A stretch of 38,392 bases of DNA, from positions 1 through 38,392 of the forward strand of contig JAJFFB010000028.1 in NCBI GenBank assembly GCA_021776925.1, in the 5' to 3' direction. Position numbers and translations under genes: made by a program. This document shows positions 7,529 through 15,864 of this stretch, one piece after another; positions within the stretch are counted from its first letter, which is position 1, and each line of letters begins with the position of its first letter. This DNA is from Planctomycetota bacterium. Its GTDB lineage: Bacteria > Planctomycetota > UBA1135. Below the pieces are notes generated by a model that worked only from the letters and a program-made list of their open reading frames with translations, had not been told where the DNA came from and made no database searches.

Positions 7529-8356
7529 ATGTCGCCCTCCAGCCTCCTCGCCGCCTTTCCCTTCGACGTCCGACCGGGCGAGGTGGGGGCCAATCTGGCC
7601 ACCGTGCGGGCGGCATTGGAACAGGCCGCAGCGGCGGGGGCTTGCTTGCTGCTGCTTCCGGAGAAGTGGACCACTTCCTTTCTGCCTCGTTATGAGGCCG
7701 AGCATTTGTGCGCCAGTGATGCGGCTTTGAACGAGGTGCATCAACGAGCAGAAGCCCTGGGCATGGTGGTGGTGGGTTCGGCGCCCAGCGGTGGAGCAGA
7801 GGGGGAGAAGCCATTCAACGAGGTGCATTTCCTCGGAACGGGTGGCGATCGGCGGCCCTATCGCAAGCGCTTGCTGTTCTCGCCCACCGGCGAGGGCTGG
7901 CAGGTGCGCCGCGGCGAGGGACTGCCGCAGGTGATCGATACGGCATGCGGCCGCGCCTGCGCGGTGGTCTGTTACGACCTGCGCTTTCCCGAACTCACCC
8001 GACAGGCCTTTTATCAAGACGCCGACCTGATGTTGGTCCCGGCGCAATGGCCGCGTCCGCGCTGCGCTGTCTTTGACCTATTGGCGCGGGCCCGCGCAGC
8101 CGAGAACCAGTGCTATGTGCTGGCCTGCAATCGCGCCGGGCGCGCAGGATTGGATGGCCGTCATTTGATGGAATTCCCAGGGACCGCGCGGTTGTTTGAC
8201 CCGTTGGGAGACGAGGTGGCCTCGCTATGTGACGGGAGTCTGCTGCTGGCCGAGCTGGATCTAGACCTGGTGGCGACCGTGCGTCGCCAGGTGCCCTGTG
8301 CGCGGGACCTGCGCGAGGCGGGATTGTGGCCGCAATCGGAGGGCGGATCGGCGTAG
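7529..8356 (+). CDS. Carbon-nitrogen hydrolase, omega-amidase-like (nitrilase superfamily)
   Basis: The 275-residue protein has the nitrilase catalytic triad: Glu45 (LLLPEKW), Lys113 (YRKRLLF) and Cys148 in VVCYDLRFPE. The CYDLRFPE block and overall length resemble the NIT2/YafV omega-amidases, which hydrolyse alpha-ketoglutaramate and alpha-ketosuccinamate in the cytoplasm as a repair or salvage step of transamination. Substrate assignment is by resemblance only; other amidases share the fold. The start ATG is 46 bases past the divergent tRNA gene, with a TAGGAT hexamer at about 7501-7506. Its stop codon TAG forms the first half of the -10 of the following gene. Confidence 0.85.
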   Translation: MSPSSLLAAFPFDVRPGEVGANLATVRAALEQAAAAGACLLLLPEKWTTSFLPRYEAEHLCASDAALNEVHQRAEALGMVVVGSAPSGGAEGEKPFNEVHFLGTGGDRRPYRKRLLFSPTGEGWQVRRGEGLPQVIDTACGRACAVVCYDLRFPELTRQAFYQDADLMLVPAQWPRPRCAVFDLLARARAAENQCYVLACNRAGRAGLDGRHLMEFPGTARLFDPLGDEVASLCDGSLLLAELDLDLVATVRRQVPCARDLREAGLWPQSEGGSA

Positions 8357-8359
8357 AAT
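8354..8359 (+). promoter_or_regulatory. -10-like TAGAAT, near-leaderless
   Basis: TAGAAT ends 8 bases before the ATG of the phosphodiesterase gene. Its TAG is at the same time the stop codon of the nitrilase gene. No convincing -35 is visible. Confidence 0.4.
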
Positions 8360-8367
8360 TCAGCCCC

Positions 8368-10392
8368 ATGACCGAGGACGTCTCTCCACCCACGGCCACA
8401 ACCGTCTCTCCGCCCACCGCGCCCACCGCGCGTGCTGCCGCCGCTGCCGCGACCCTCTCGGTGGCGCTGGCCGTGGCGGTTTCCGCCCCGTCGCTGACCC
8501 GCCCCTTTCTTCCCGGACTGCTTTTCGTCGGCGGCCTTCCCTTTGTGCTGGCGCTGATGCTGGGCTGGGTGCTGGTGCGGCTGCCGGGTCTGCGTCAGGC
8601 CCCATTGGCGGCCACCATCGCTGCCGCGCTGGTCACCGCCTTGCCGTGGCTGCTGGTTGCCGGGTCGCCGATGGCCGGTCTGCAGATGATGATGTGGCTG
8701 GGATTCCTGCTGGTTCTCTTGCTGCCGGCGTGGTTCCTGCGGCGTCCGCAACTGGCTCCGGCGACGCTGGCGCTGGCGGCGGTCCTGTGCCTTTTGCCGC
8801 AGGGGAAACTGGCCCTGGGGGGGGGCGAGCTGAATCCGGTGCTGGTGGTCGGCATGGATTCCGGCAACTGGCGTTTCGTCGACGAAATGATCGCCGCTCA
8901 TCCGCAGGACCTGCCGCATCTGCAGGAATTGATGCGGCGCGGCGCGCGCGGTCACCTGATGTCGAACGCGCCCACCGCCTCTGCGCGCATCTGGACCATC
9001 CTTGCCACCGGGGTCAACCACGATCTCAACGGCATCAAGAACTTCGGCAATAACCGCAGCGACCTGACCGCCGGGCGCATCTGGGACCACGTCATCAACC
9101 CACGCCCAGACGGCGATCCGATTGGCAGCGCCGGCCTGGTCGCGTGGCTGATCAACACGCCGCCCGACAAACGGGATGGGCTGCTCTTCAACACCCCGGG
9201 CTGGGTCACCGGCTCAACCCTGGCCAAACCGCTGGCGGCGTCGCCGGCCAAGGTGCTCGAACGCCTTGGCGAAGAGGGCGCCCGGCCTAGTTTCGGCGAG
9301 CTGATCCAGTCGATGTTGTCGAGCATGGCGGTGGCCTCTGCCGATCATGCCTGGGCGCATCTCGACACCGTCGCCGACATCGTTTTCGGCAAGCTGATTC
9401 GCGGCTACGACAAGGAAGACCTGGTGTGGCGCATGAAGATCATGCGCGATCGCGTCAACGCCGACCTGTATCTGGAACTCGCCCGCCGCCACGGTCCCGA
9501 CTTCAACGCGCTGGTGCTCTACGGCACCGACCAGCTCGGGCATTTCTATTGGAAATATCACGAAGCCAAGTACGGCAAGCGTGAGCTTTTCCCCTCGGTC
9601 ACCGATCGCGAGATCACGCTGCGTGGCGAGGCCTGCCGCGAGGCCTACCGCGCCTGCGACCGGGTCCTGGGCAAGCTGCTCGACCGCGTCGATCTGGGAC
9701 AGGCCACGCTGGTGTTGTGCTCCGACCACGGCATGCAGCCCTTGGAGGAATCGCGCGACGATCTGCAGATCAAATTGCGCGCCGGCGCCTTGCTGACTCT
9801 CGCCGACCTGGCGGTCGAGGACTTCACCTTTTCCAATCTGAACAGAGCCCTGTACCTGACCCCGAAAGCGGGCGGCGAAGAAGGCCGCCGCCTCCTCGAT
9901 CAGCTACGCCAAAAAGTAGAGCGCGTCAAGGTCGCCGACAGTGGTGCGCTGTTGTTCAGCACCGGCTTTCCTGCCAATGCGCCCAATTCGATCCGCGTCG
10001 ATCTGGTCCAGACCACGCGCGACAGCCTGACGCTGGAGAGCGAGTTGCGCATGGACGAAAAGGTGGGTTCGGTGCGCGATCTGTTCACCCTCGAAACGCG
10101 TTCCGGGCGCCACGACGACTATGGTTTTTTCCTGATGGCGGGTCCCGGGATTCGTGCCGGTGCCTGGCTCGAAGACGTCGACGTTTTCGACCTGGCTCCC
10201 ACGGTGACCTACCTGATGGGCAAGGCGGTGCCCGCCGATCTGCCGGGGCGGGTGGTGCTCGAAGCCTTTACTCCCGAGTACACCGCCGCGCACCCCTTGC
10301 GCACGGTTGCCGGCGGATTCCCCAAGCCTCCAGACGTCAAGGGGGTGACCGAGGCGGACATGCTCAAGACCTCGGGTTACGTCGATGACTGA
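8368..10392 (+). CDS. Membrane-anchored type I phosphodiesterase / nucleotide pyrophosphatase family protein
   Basis: This 674-residue protein joins an N-terminal membrane domain to an alkaline phosphatase-fold catalytic domain. Four to five hydrophobic segments lie at about 30-42, 48-72, 82-98, 104-124 and 132-147. The catalytic domain starts at about 158 and shows metal ligand Asp164 (VGMDSGN), a candidate nucleophile Thr203 in NAPTASARIWT, then GTDQLGHFYW, CSDHGM and SGRHDDYGFF with the remaining Asp and His ligands. The family cleaves phosphodiester or pyrophosphate bonds, and some relatives transfer phosphoryl groups to glycans; substrate here is unknown. The catalytic part probably faces the periplasm. 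I chose ATG 8368; an in-frame GTG at 8326 overlaps the nitrilase and lacks support. Confidence 0.82.
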   Translation: MTEDVSPPTATTVSPPTAPTARAAAAAATLSVALAVAVSAPSLTRPFLPGLLFVGGLPFVLALMLGWVLVRLPGLRQAPLAATIAAALVTALPWLLVAGSPMAGLQMMMWLGFLLVLLLPAWFLRRPQLAPATLALAAVLCLLPQGKLALGGGELNPVLVVGMDSGNWRFVDEMIAAHPQDLPHLQELMRRGARGHLMSNAPTASARIWTILATGVNHDLNGIKNFGNNRSDLTAGRIWDHVINPRPDGDPIGSAGLVAWLINTPPDKRDGLLFNTPGWVTGSTLAKPLAASPAKVLERLGEEGARPSFGELIQSMLSSMAVASADHAWAHLDTVADIVFGKLIRGYDKEDLVWRMKIMRDRVNADLYLELARRHGPDFNALVLYGTDQLGHFYWKYHEAKYGKRELFPSVTDREITLRGEACREAYRACDRVLGKLLDRVDLGQATLVLCSDHGMQPLEESRDDLQIKLRAGALLTLADLAVEDFTFSNLNRALYLTPKAGGEEGRRLLDQLRQKVERVKVADSGALLFSTGFPANAPNSIRVDLVQTTRDSLTLESELRMDEKVGSVRDLFTLETRSGRHDDYGFFLMAGPGIRAGAWLEDVDVFDLAPTVTYLMGKAVPADLPGRVVLEAFTPEYTAAHPLRTVAGGFPKPPDVKGVTEADMLKTSGYVDD

Positions 10393-10427
10393 GGCCTTCG
10401 GGCCCTGGGATCGGGCCGGCGCGGGCT

Positions 10428-10433
10428 TAGAAT
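10428..10433 (+). promoter_or_regulatory. -10-like TAGAAT upstream of the thiolase gene
   Basis: TAGAAT lies 32 bases before the GTG start of the thiolase gene and would give a short leader of about 25 bases. It is the same hexamer that precedes several other genes here. This would be the promoter of the butanoyl-CoA block. Confidence 0.4.
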
Positions 10434-10465
10434 AGCCTGTTTCCCCGCGACTCCCACAACCCATC

Positions 10466-11647
10466 GTGTCCAAGGTCTTCCTCGCTTCTGCCTGCCGCAC
10501 TCCGATCGGCAGGTTCCAAGGTGGTCTGTCCAGTCTGCGCGCGCCGCAGCTGGGTGCGCTTGCGGTGCAAGAAGCGCTGCTGCGCGCCGGCATCGCGGGC
10601 GACGCGGTCGACGAGGTCATCCTCGGCAACGTGCTGCAGGCCGGGGTCGGCCAGAACCCGGCACGCCAGGCCGCGCGGGCCGGCGGCATTCCCGACACCG
10701 TGGCACCCTTTACCGTCAACAAAGTGTGCGGCTCGGGGCTCAAGGCGGTGATGCTGGCGGCGCAGTCGATCAAGGCCGGCGACAATCATCTGGTGGTCGC
10801 CGGCGGCATGGAGTCGATGAGCCAGGCGCCCTATCTGGTGCCGGCAGCCCGCACCGGTGCCCGTCTGGGCGACGCCAAGCTGGTCGACGCGATGGTCCAC
10901 GATGGTCTGTGGGACGTCTATTCGGATCAGCACATGGGCTTGACCGGCGAACGGGTAGCGACGGAATACGAGATCAGCCGCGAACAGCAAGACGCCTTCG
11001 CCGCGGCCTCGCACAACAAGGCCGAGGCCGCCGCTGCGGCCGGCCGGTTCGACGCCGAGACCTTCGCCGTCATGGTGCCGCAGCGCAAGGGCGACGCGCT
11101 CGAGCTACGAGCTGACGAGGGCATCCGCGCCGGAGCCAGCGCCGAGAGCCTGGCCGGGCTGCGTCCGGCCTTCGCCAAAGACGGTTCGGTGACCGCCGGC
11201 AACGCTTCGCAGATCTCCGATGGCGCCGCCGCGCTGGTGGTTGTCTCGGAAGCTGCGCTGGAAAAACACGGCCTGACTCCGCTGGCGGAAGTCACCGGCT
11301 ACGCCGCCGGGGGCATGGCGCCCGAGTGGGTGATGATGGCGCCCAAGGCCGCGGTCGAGAACCTGGAAGCGCGCACCGGAACCTCGCGCCACGACTACGA
11401 CCTGATTGAGCTCAACGAGGCCTTCGCCTCTGGCGCCTGCGCCCTGCTCAAGACGCTGGAACTTGATCCTGAGCGGGTCAACGTCAACGGCGGCGCGGTG
11501 GCGCTGGGCCATCCGATCGGCGCCTCCGGCGCGCGCATCCTGGTCACCCTGCTGCACGCGATGCTGCAGCGCGGCGCGGCCACCGGCCTGGCGACCCTGT
11601 GTCTGGGCGGCGGCAACGCCGTGGCCCTGGCGGTGCGCACCTGCTGA
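10466..11647 (+). CDS. Acetyl-CoA C-acetyltransferase (thiolase)
   Basis: The 393-residue protein is a standard type II thiolase that condenses two acetyl-CoA to acetoacetyl-CoA or runs the reverse cleavage. The acyl-accepting Cys88 lies in [12 protein letters not shown], and the C-terminal pair His349 ([10 protein letters not shown]) and Cys379 ([10 protein letters not shown]) are at the positions known from biosynthetic thiolases. The M-rich GGMESMS loop is present. The start is GTG. It leads a plus-strand series with 3-hydroxybutyryl-CoA dehydrogenase and two acyl-CoA dehydrogenases, which points to butanoate formation, short-chain fatty acid oxidation or polyhydroxybutyrate supply. AtoB, ThlA and PhaA cannot be told apart by sequence alone. 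Confidence 0.93.
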   Translation: MSKVFLASACRTPIGRFQGGLSSLRAPQLGALAVQEALLRAGIAGDAVDEVILGNVLQAGVGQNPARQAARAGGIPDTVAPFTVNKVCGSGLKAVMLAAQSIKAGDNHLVVAGGMESMSQAPYLVPAARTGARLGDAKLVDAMVHDGLWDVYSDQHMGLTGERVATEYEISREQQDAFAAASHNKAEAAAAAGRFDAETFAVMVPQRKGDALELRADEGIRAGASAESLAGLRPAFAKDGSVTAGNASQISDGAAALVVVSEAALEKHGLTPLAEVTGYAAGGMAPEWVMMAPKAAVENLEARTGTSRHDYDLIELNEAFASGACALLKTLELDPERVNVNGGAVALGHPIGASGARILVTLLHAMLQRGAATGLATLCLGGGNAVALAVRTC

Positions 11648-11706
11648 GCCCTGTTTCCATTGCGTGCGCGCCTGCTGAACCCTGATCGAAACGAAATAAC
11701 AAAGAG

Positions 11707-12567
11707 ATGACGGAAACCCTTCAAGCTGCGGTGATCGGCGCCGGCACCATGGGCAATGGCATCGTCCAGGTGATGGCCGATTTCGGCCATACGGTGACCA
11801 TGGTCGACGTTTCGGAAGAGGCGCTAGTGCGCGGTCGTGGCGCCATCGAGAAATCGCTGGCGCGCTTCGTCAAGAAAGAAAAGAAAACCGCGGCCGAGGT
11901 CGAGACCATCCTGCAGCGGATTTCGCTGTCGACCGATCTCGAAGACGCGGTGTCCAGCGCCGACCTCGCCGTCGAGGCAGTGTTCGAAAACCTGGAAGTC
12001 AAATGCGACCTGTTCCGGCGCATGGACGGCGCCGCGCCTGCGGCGGCGGTGCTCGCTTCAAACACTTCGTCGATCTCGATCACCCGGCTGGCCAACGCCA
12101 CCCAGCGGCCCGAGCAGGTCATCGGCATGCACTTCATGAATCCGGTGCCGCTGATGAAGTTGGTCGAGATCATCCGCGGCGAGCGCACCAGCGAGGCCAC
12201 CATGCAGCGCACCGTGGCCTGGGCCGAGGGCCTGGGCAAGGTCGTCGGCGTCGCCGAGGACTACCCCGGCTTCATCGCCAACCGCATCCTGATGCCGATG
12301 ATCAACGAAGCCGCCTTTGCCCTGATGGAAGGGGTAGGCACGCGTGAGTCGATTGACACGGTGATGAAGTTCGGCTGCAATTTCCCCATGGGGCCGCTGA
12401 CGCTGGCCGATTTCATCGGCCTCGACATCTGCGTCAGCATCCTTGACGTGCTGCACCAGGGCCTGGGCGACTCCAAGTACCGCTGTTGCCCCTTGCTGCG
12501 CCGCATGGTCGATGCCGGCAAACTCGGGGTGAAGAGCGGCGAAGGCTTCTACACCCACTCGCGCTGA
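11707..12567 (+). CDS. hbd: 3-hydroxybutyryl-CoA dehydrogenase
   Basis: The 286-residue protein has the Rossmann NAD(P)-binding motif GAGTMG (residues 11-16) and the catalytic His142 in GMHFMNPVP, with Asn145 and Glu154 nearby as in the 3-hydroxyacyl-CoA dehydrogenase family. The C-terminal helical domain carries the [19 protein letters not shown] block. It interconverts acetoacetyl-CoA and 3-hydroxybutyryl-CoA, the step after the thiolase encoded just upstream. The ATG is 59 bases past the thiolase stop and is preceded by AAAGAG and a stretch AATAAC. The length is that of the single-domain enzyme, with no fused crotonase domain. Confidence 0.93.
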   Translation: MTETLQAAVIGAGTMGNGIVQVMADFGHTVTMVDVSEEALVRGRGAIEKSLARFVKKEKKTAAEVETILQRISLSTDLEDAVSSADLAVEAVFENLEVKCDLFRRMDGAAPAAAVLASNTSSISITRLANATQRPEQVIGMHFMNPVPLMKLVEIIRGERTSEATMQRTVAWAEGLGKVVGVAEDYPGFIANRILMPMINEAAFALMEGVGTRESIDTVMKFGCNFPMGPLTLADFIGLDICVSILDVLHQGLGDSKYRCCPLLRRMVDAGKLGVKSGEGFYTHSR

Positions 12568-12618
12568 TTTACTTGAACCGGGCGGCACTCCTGACCGATG
12601 GAAGAACGAGGAATCCTG

Positions 12619-13434
12619 ATGCGCACCACCGAAGCGGCTCTGGCCCGGATCGATCACGCTCTGGCGTGTACGCGCTGGGACGACGTCCTCTGCGCTGAGA
12701 TCCGGACTTCCTACCGCGCGGTTTCCGCCCACGGCGTTTTCGACGCCCTGGTCACCGCCGAGCGCCTGGCCTTGTTCCTTGGTCACCAGTCGTGGGCAGC
12801 GTGGGATTACATGAACCTGCTCAAATCGGTGCAGCAGGCGTTGGCGCCCCAGCAGCTGCCGTGGCTGCCGCCGGCCGATCCGGCCTGCACCCGCGCGGTG
12901 CACTGCATCGTTCTGGAAGAGGAAACCGGCGCCCTGCTCGACGGGCGTCCAGCTTCGCACTTCGAGTTTTTCCTCCACGCCGCCCGCTCGGCGGGGGGCG
13001 ACACCACGCGCATCGACAGCTTCCTGCGCCTGCTGGCCGACGGCACCCCGTGGCAGGAGTGCCTCGACACCTTCGCCGCCCCGGCGGCGGCGCGTTTCGT
13101 CCGCACCACCCTCGATCTGGCCGCAGCCACCCCGGCCGAACGCATCGCCACCTTCGCCCTCGGCCGTGAAGAGCTGGTGCCGCCCATGTTCCAGGTGCTT
13201 GGCGACAGTCTCGGCGCCTGGCGCGGACCCTACGACCTCGGCCCGCTGCGCCGTTACCTCGATCAGCACGACCGTGGCGAAGCAGCTTTCGAGGCCGATA
13301 TCGGCCTGCGCCTGCTCGAAGCCTTCGCTGGTGACGAGGACCAGGCCGGGCGTGCTGCCCTGCGCGCCTTGCAGGCCCGCCAGGACCTGCTCGACGCGGC
13401 CTTGTCGGCGGTCTCGAGCCTTCCTGCTGAATAG
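12619..13434 (+). CDS. DUF3050 family protein (heme oxygenase-like fold)
   Basis: The 271-residue protein matches my memory of DUF3050: the block LGHQSWAAWDYMNLLKSVQ (about 54-72), an EEET followed by HFEFFLHA (about 100-121), FALGREELVPPMF (about 179-191) and YLDQHD near 213. The family is related to heme oxygenase-like helical bundles, several of which are di-iron oxidases. His56, the Glu cluster at 100-102, His114 and Glu184/185 are possible ligands, but this is inference. I prefer ATG 12619, which has a GAGGA six bases upstream, over ATG 12598. It stands inside the butanoyl-CoA block between hbd and the first acyl-CoA dehydrogenase, an unusual place. Function is unknown. Confidence 0.75.
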   Translation: MRTTEAALARIDHALACTRWDDVLCAEIRTSYRAVSAHGVFDALVTAERLALFLGHQSWAAWDYMNLLKSVQQALAPQQLPWLPPADPACTRAVHCIVLEEETGALLDGRPASHFEFFLHAARSAGGDTTRIDSFLRLLADGTPWQECLDTFAAPAAARFVRTTLDLAAATPAERIATFALGREELVPPMFQVLGDSLGAWRGPYDLGPLRRYLDQHDRGEAAFEADIGLRLLEAFAGDEDQAGRAALRALQARQDLLDAALSAVSSLPAE

Positions 13435-13523
13435 CATTTTCTGGCCCTTGTTCGCCCGATTCGGGCTGTTCTGCACGGCTCCGCCGTGGGAGAATACGGG
13501 GTCCCTTCGCACCCCGAAAACAG

Positions 13524-14660
13524 ATGGATTTCGCACTGACCGAAGAACTGGAAATGATCCGTGACAGCGCTCGCGAATTCGCCGAGCGGGCCCTCAAGCC
13601 TCATGCTGCCAGGGTCGACGCCGAGGAGAGCTTTCCTGATCAAGCTCTCGCCGAGGCCGCCGAAAACGGTTTTCTCGGACTGACCGTTCCCGAGGAGTTC
13701 GGCGGCGCCGGCCTCGGCAACCTGCACTCGGCGGTGCTGCTCGAGGAACTCAATCGCTGGGACCCATCGGTTGGCGTCACCATTTCTGTGCACATGTCGC
13801 TGGTGTGTTCTTGCATCAACAAGTGGGGCACCCAGGAACAGAAAGAGAAGTATCTGCCGCGCCTGGCCAGCGGCGAAATGATTGGCGCCTACTGCCTGAC
13901 CGAACCGCAGGCCGGCTCCGACGCCGCCAACCTCAAGTGCCGCGCCGACAAGGTCGACGGCGGCTGGAAGCTGAACGGCACCAAGTCCTGGATCACCACC
14001 GGCGAGCAGGCCGGGCTGTACCTGGTCTACGCGGTCACCGACAGCGCCGGCCGGCGCGGGCACAACATCGGTGCCTTCCTGGTCGAGCGTGTTTTCGACG
14101 GCGTGGTGGTGGGCAAGAAGGAAGCCAAGCTCGGTCTACGCGGCAGCTCGACCACCGAGATGATCTTCGAAGACGTGTTGCTGCCCGAAGAGAACCTGCT
14201 CGGCGACGGCAGCAATGGCTTCAAGATCGCCCTCGACACCCTCGATGGCGGCCGCATCGGCATCGCTTCGCAGGCGCTCGGCATCCACCGCGCTTGTCTG
14301 GAAGAGTCGCTCCAGTACTCCAAGGACCGCCAGCAGTTCGGCAAGCCGATCGGCGAATTCCAGGCGATCGCCTGGAAGCTCGCCGACATGGCGACTTCGC
14401 TCGAGGCCAACCGCATGCTGGTACACAAGGCGGCGTGGCTGCGCGACGCCGGCGAGCCGTGCACCAAGGTCTGCTCGATGGCCAAGCTGGCGGCGTCCAA
14501 GGCGTGCAATCTTGCTGCCCAAGAGGCGGTGCAGATCCATGGTGGCGCCGGCTACACCAAGGAGTTTCCGGTCGAACGTCACTACCGAGACGCGCGCATC
14601 ACCGAAATCTACGAAGGCGCGACCGACATCCAGCGCCTGGTCATCTCTCGCCACCTCTAA
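13524..14660 (+). CDS. Acyl-CoA dehydrogenase, short-chain/butyryl-CoA type
   Basis: The 378-residue flavoprotein has the full acyl-CoA dehydrogenase layout: N-terminal helical domain, central beta domain with the signatures GAYCLTEPQAGSDAA and GTKSWITTG, and C-terminal helices. The catalytic base is Glu364 in TEIYEGATDIQR, the position used by short- and medium-chain enzymes. It introduces the alpha-beta double bond in acyl-CoA, using FAD and passing electrons to an electron-transfer flavoprotein that is not encoded nearby. A GAGAAT hexamer 28 bases before ATG may be a promoter, and a GCCCGA/TCGGGC palindrome (13454-13466) precedes it. A second dehydrogenase follows after 18 bases. Confidence 0.92.
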   Translation: MDFALTEELEMIRDSAREFAERALKPHAARVDAEESFPDQALAEAAENGFLGLTVPEEFGGAGLGNLHSAVLLEELNRWDPSVGVTISVHMSLVCSCINKWGTQEQKEKYLPRLASGEMIGAYCLTEPQAGSDAANLKCRADKVDGGWKLNGTKSWITTGEQAGLYLVYAVTDSAGRRGHNIGAFLVERVFDGVVVGKKEAKLGLRGSSTTEMIFEDVLLPEENLLGDGSNGFKIALDTLDGGRIGIASQALGIHRACLEESLQYSKDRQQFGKPIGEFQAIAWKLADMATSLEANRMLVHKAAWLRDAGEPCTKVCSMAKLAASKACNLAAQEAVQIHGGAGYTKEFPVERHYRDARITEIYEGATDIQRLVISRHL

Positions 14661-14678
14661 GCCCTGCAGCCCGACCGC

Positions 14679-15860
14679 ATGGACACCCTCACCCAGCCAG
14701 CAACCAACTTCGACCTGTCCGAAGAACAAGAGATGATCCGCGCAACGGTGCGCCGTTTCGCCCTCGAGGTCATCGCCCCCGGCGCCCGCGAGGCCGACGA
14801 GAACTGCCAGCTCAACCACGCCGCATGGGAGGGCATGAAGGAACTCGGCCTGACCGGGATTCCCTTCGACGAGAAGTGGGGCGGCGCCGGCATGGACACT
14901 CTTTCCTACACCATCGCGGTGGAAGAGGTTTCGCGCGTGTGCGCCTCGACCGGCCTGACGCTGGCCGCGCACACCTCGCTGGGCAGCTACCCGATCTACG
15001 GGTGGGGTTCCGAGGCGCTCAAGGAACGCTACATGCCGGGGCTTTGTGCCGGCGAGTACATGGGCGCCTACGGCTTGACCGAGCCCAACGCCGGCTCCGA
15101 TTCGGCCGGCACCATCACCACCGCGGTACGTGACGGTGATCACTTCCTGGTCAACGGCCAGAAGTGCTTCATCACCAACGGCAGTTACGCCAAGCCTTTC
15201 ATCATCACCGCGCAGACCGACAAGAGCAAAGGGCCGAAAGGCATCGTTGCCATGGTGATCGACCGCGACACCGAGGGGTTTACGGTTTCCAAGGGCGAAG
15301 AAAAACTGGGCATGCGCGGTTCTGACTGGACCAACCTCTTCTTCACCGACTGCCGCGTGCCGGTCGACAACCTGCTCGGTTCCGAGGACGAAGGCTTCGC
15401 CACCTTCATGAAGACCCTCGAAGGCGGTCGCATCTCGATCGGCGCGCTGTCGCTGGGCCTCGCCCAGGGCGCGCTCGACGAGGCGGTGACTTATGCCACC
15501 GAGCGCGAGCAGTTCGGCAAGCCGCTGTGCGAGCACCAGGCGGTGGCCTTCAAGCTCGCCGAAATGGAGACCGAGATCCAGGCCTCGCGCCATCTGGTCT
15601 ACCACGCCTCGCGCCTCAAAGACGCCGGCCGCGCCTTCGGTGCGGCTGCCGCTCTGGCCAAGTACTACGCCTCCGAAGTCAGCGTGCGCGCCAGCTACGA
15701 AGCGATCCAGATCCTCGGCGGCAACGGCTACTCGCGCGAGTATCCGGTCGAACGCATGTACCGCGACTCGAAGCTGAACACCATCGGCGAAGGCACCACC
15801 GAGGTGCAGAAGATCATTATCTCGCGCGATCTGCTCGACCGTTCGGGTTACCAGCGCTGA
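14679..15860 (+). CDS. Acyl-CoA dehydrogenase, second paralogue
   Basis: This 393-residue protein is a second complete acyl-CoA dehydrogenase. It contains GAYGLTEPNAGSDSAGT, the QKCFITNGSYA loop, the RDRQQFGKP-equivalent EREQFGKPLCEHQ, and a catalytic Glu371 in TIGEGTTEVQK. It differs from the upstream copy throughout, so the pair is an old duplication or two separate acquisitions and the two may prefer different acyl chain lengths. The 18-base spacing makes cotranscription likely. The flavin cofactor and electron-transfer flavoprotein dependence are family knowledge. Confidence 0.92.
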   Translation: MDTLTQPATNFDLSEEQEMIRATVRRFALEVIAPGAREADENCQLNHAAWEGMKELGLTGIPFDEKWGGAGMDTLSYTIAVEEVSRVCASTGLTLAAHTSLGSYPIYGWGSEALKERYMPGLCAGEYMGAYGLTEPNAGSDSAGTITTAVRDGDHFLVNGQKCFITNGSYAKPFIITAQTDKSKGPKGIVAMVIDRDTEGFTVSKGEEKLGMRGSDWTNLFFTDCRVPVDNLLGSEDEGFATFMKTLEGGRISIGALSLGLAQGALDEAVTYATEREQFGKPLCEHQAVAFKLAEMETEIQASRHLVYHASRLKDAGRAFGAAAALAKYYASEVSVRASYEAIQILGGNGYSREYPVERMYRDSKLNTIGEGTTEVQKIIISRDLLDRSGYQR

Positions 15861-15864
15861 TTCC

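Noticed and set aside
10391..10425. GC-rich stretch with GGCC-TTCG-GGCC after the phosphodiesterase gene as an intrinsic terminator
   Set aside because: The stem is only four pairs and there is no T-tract.
13454..13466. GCCCGA/TCGGGC palindrome before the first acyl-CoA dehydrogenase as a terminator
   Set aside because: Only one base separates the arms and no T-tract follows, so it cannot work as a normal terminator; an operator is possible but unsupported.
12058..13536. 492-codon minus-strand frame opposite hbd and the DUF3050 gene
   Set aside because: It overlaps conserved hbd residues throughout and has no recognisable domain.
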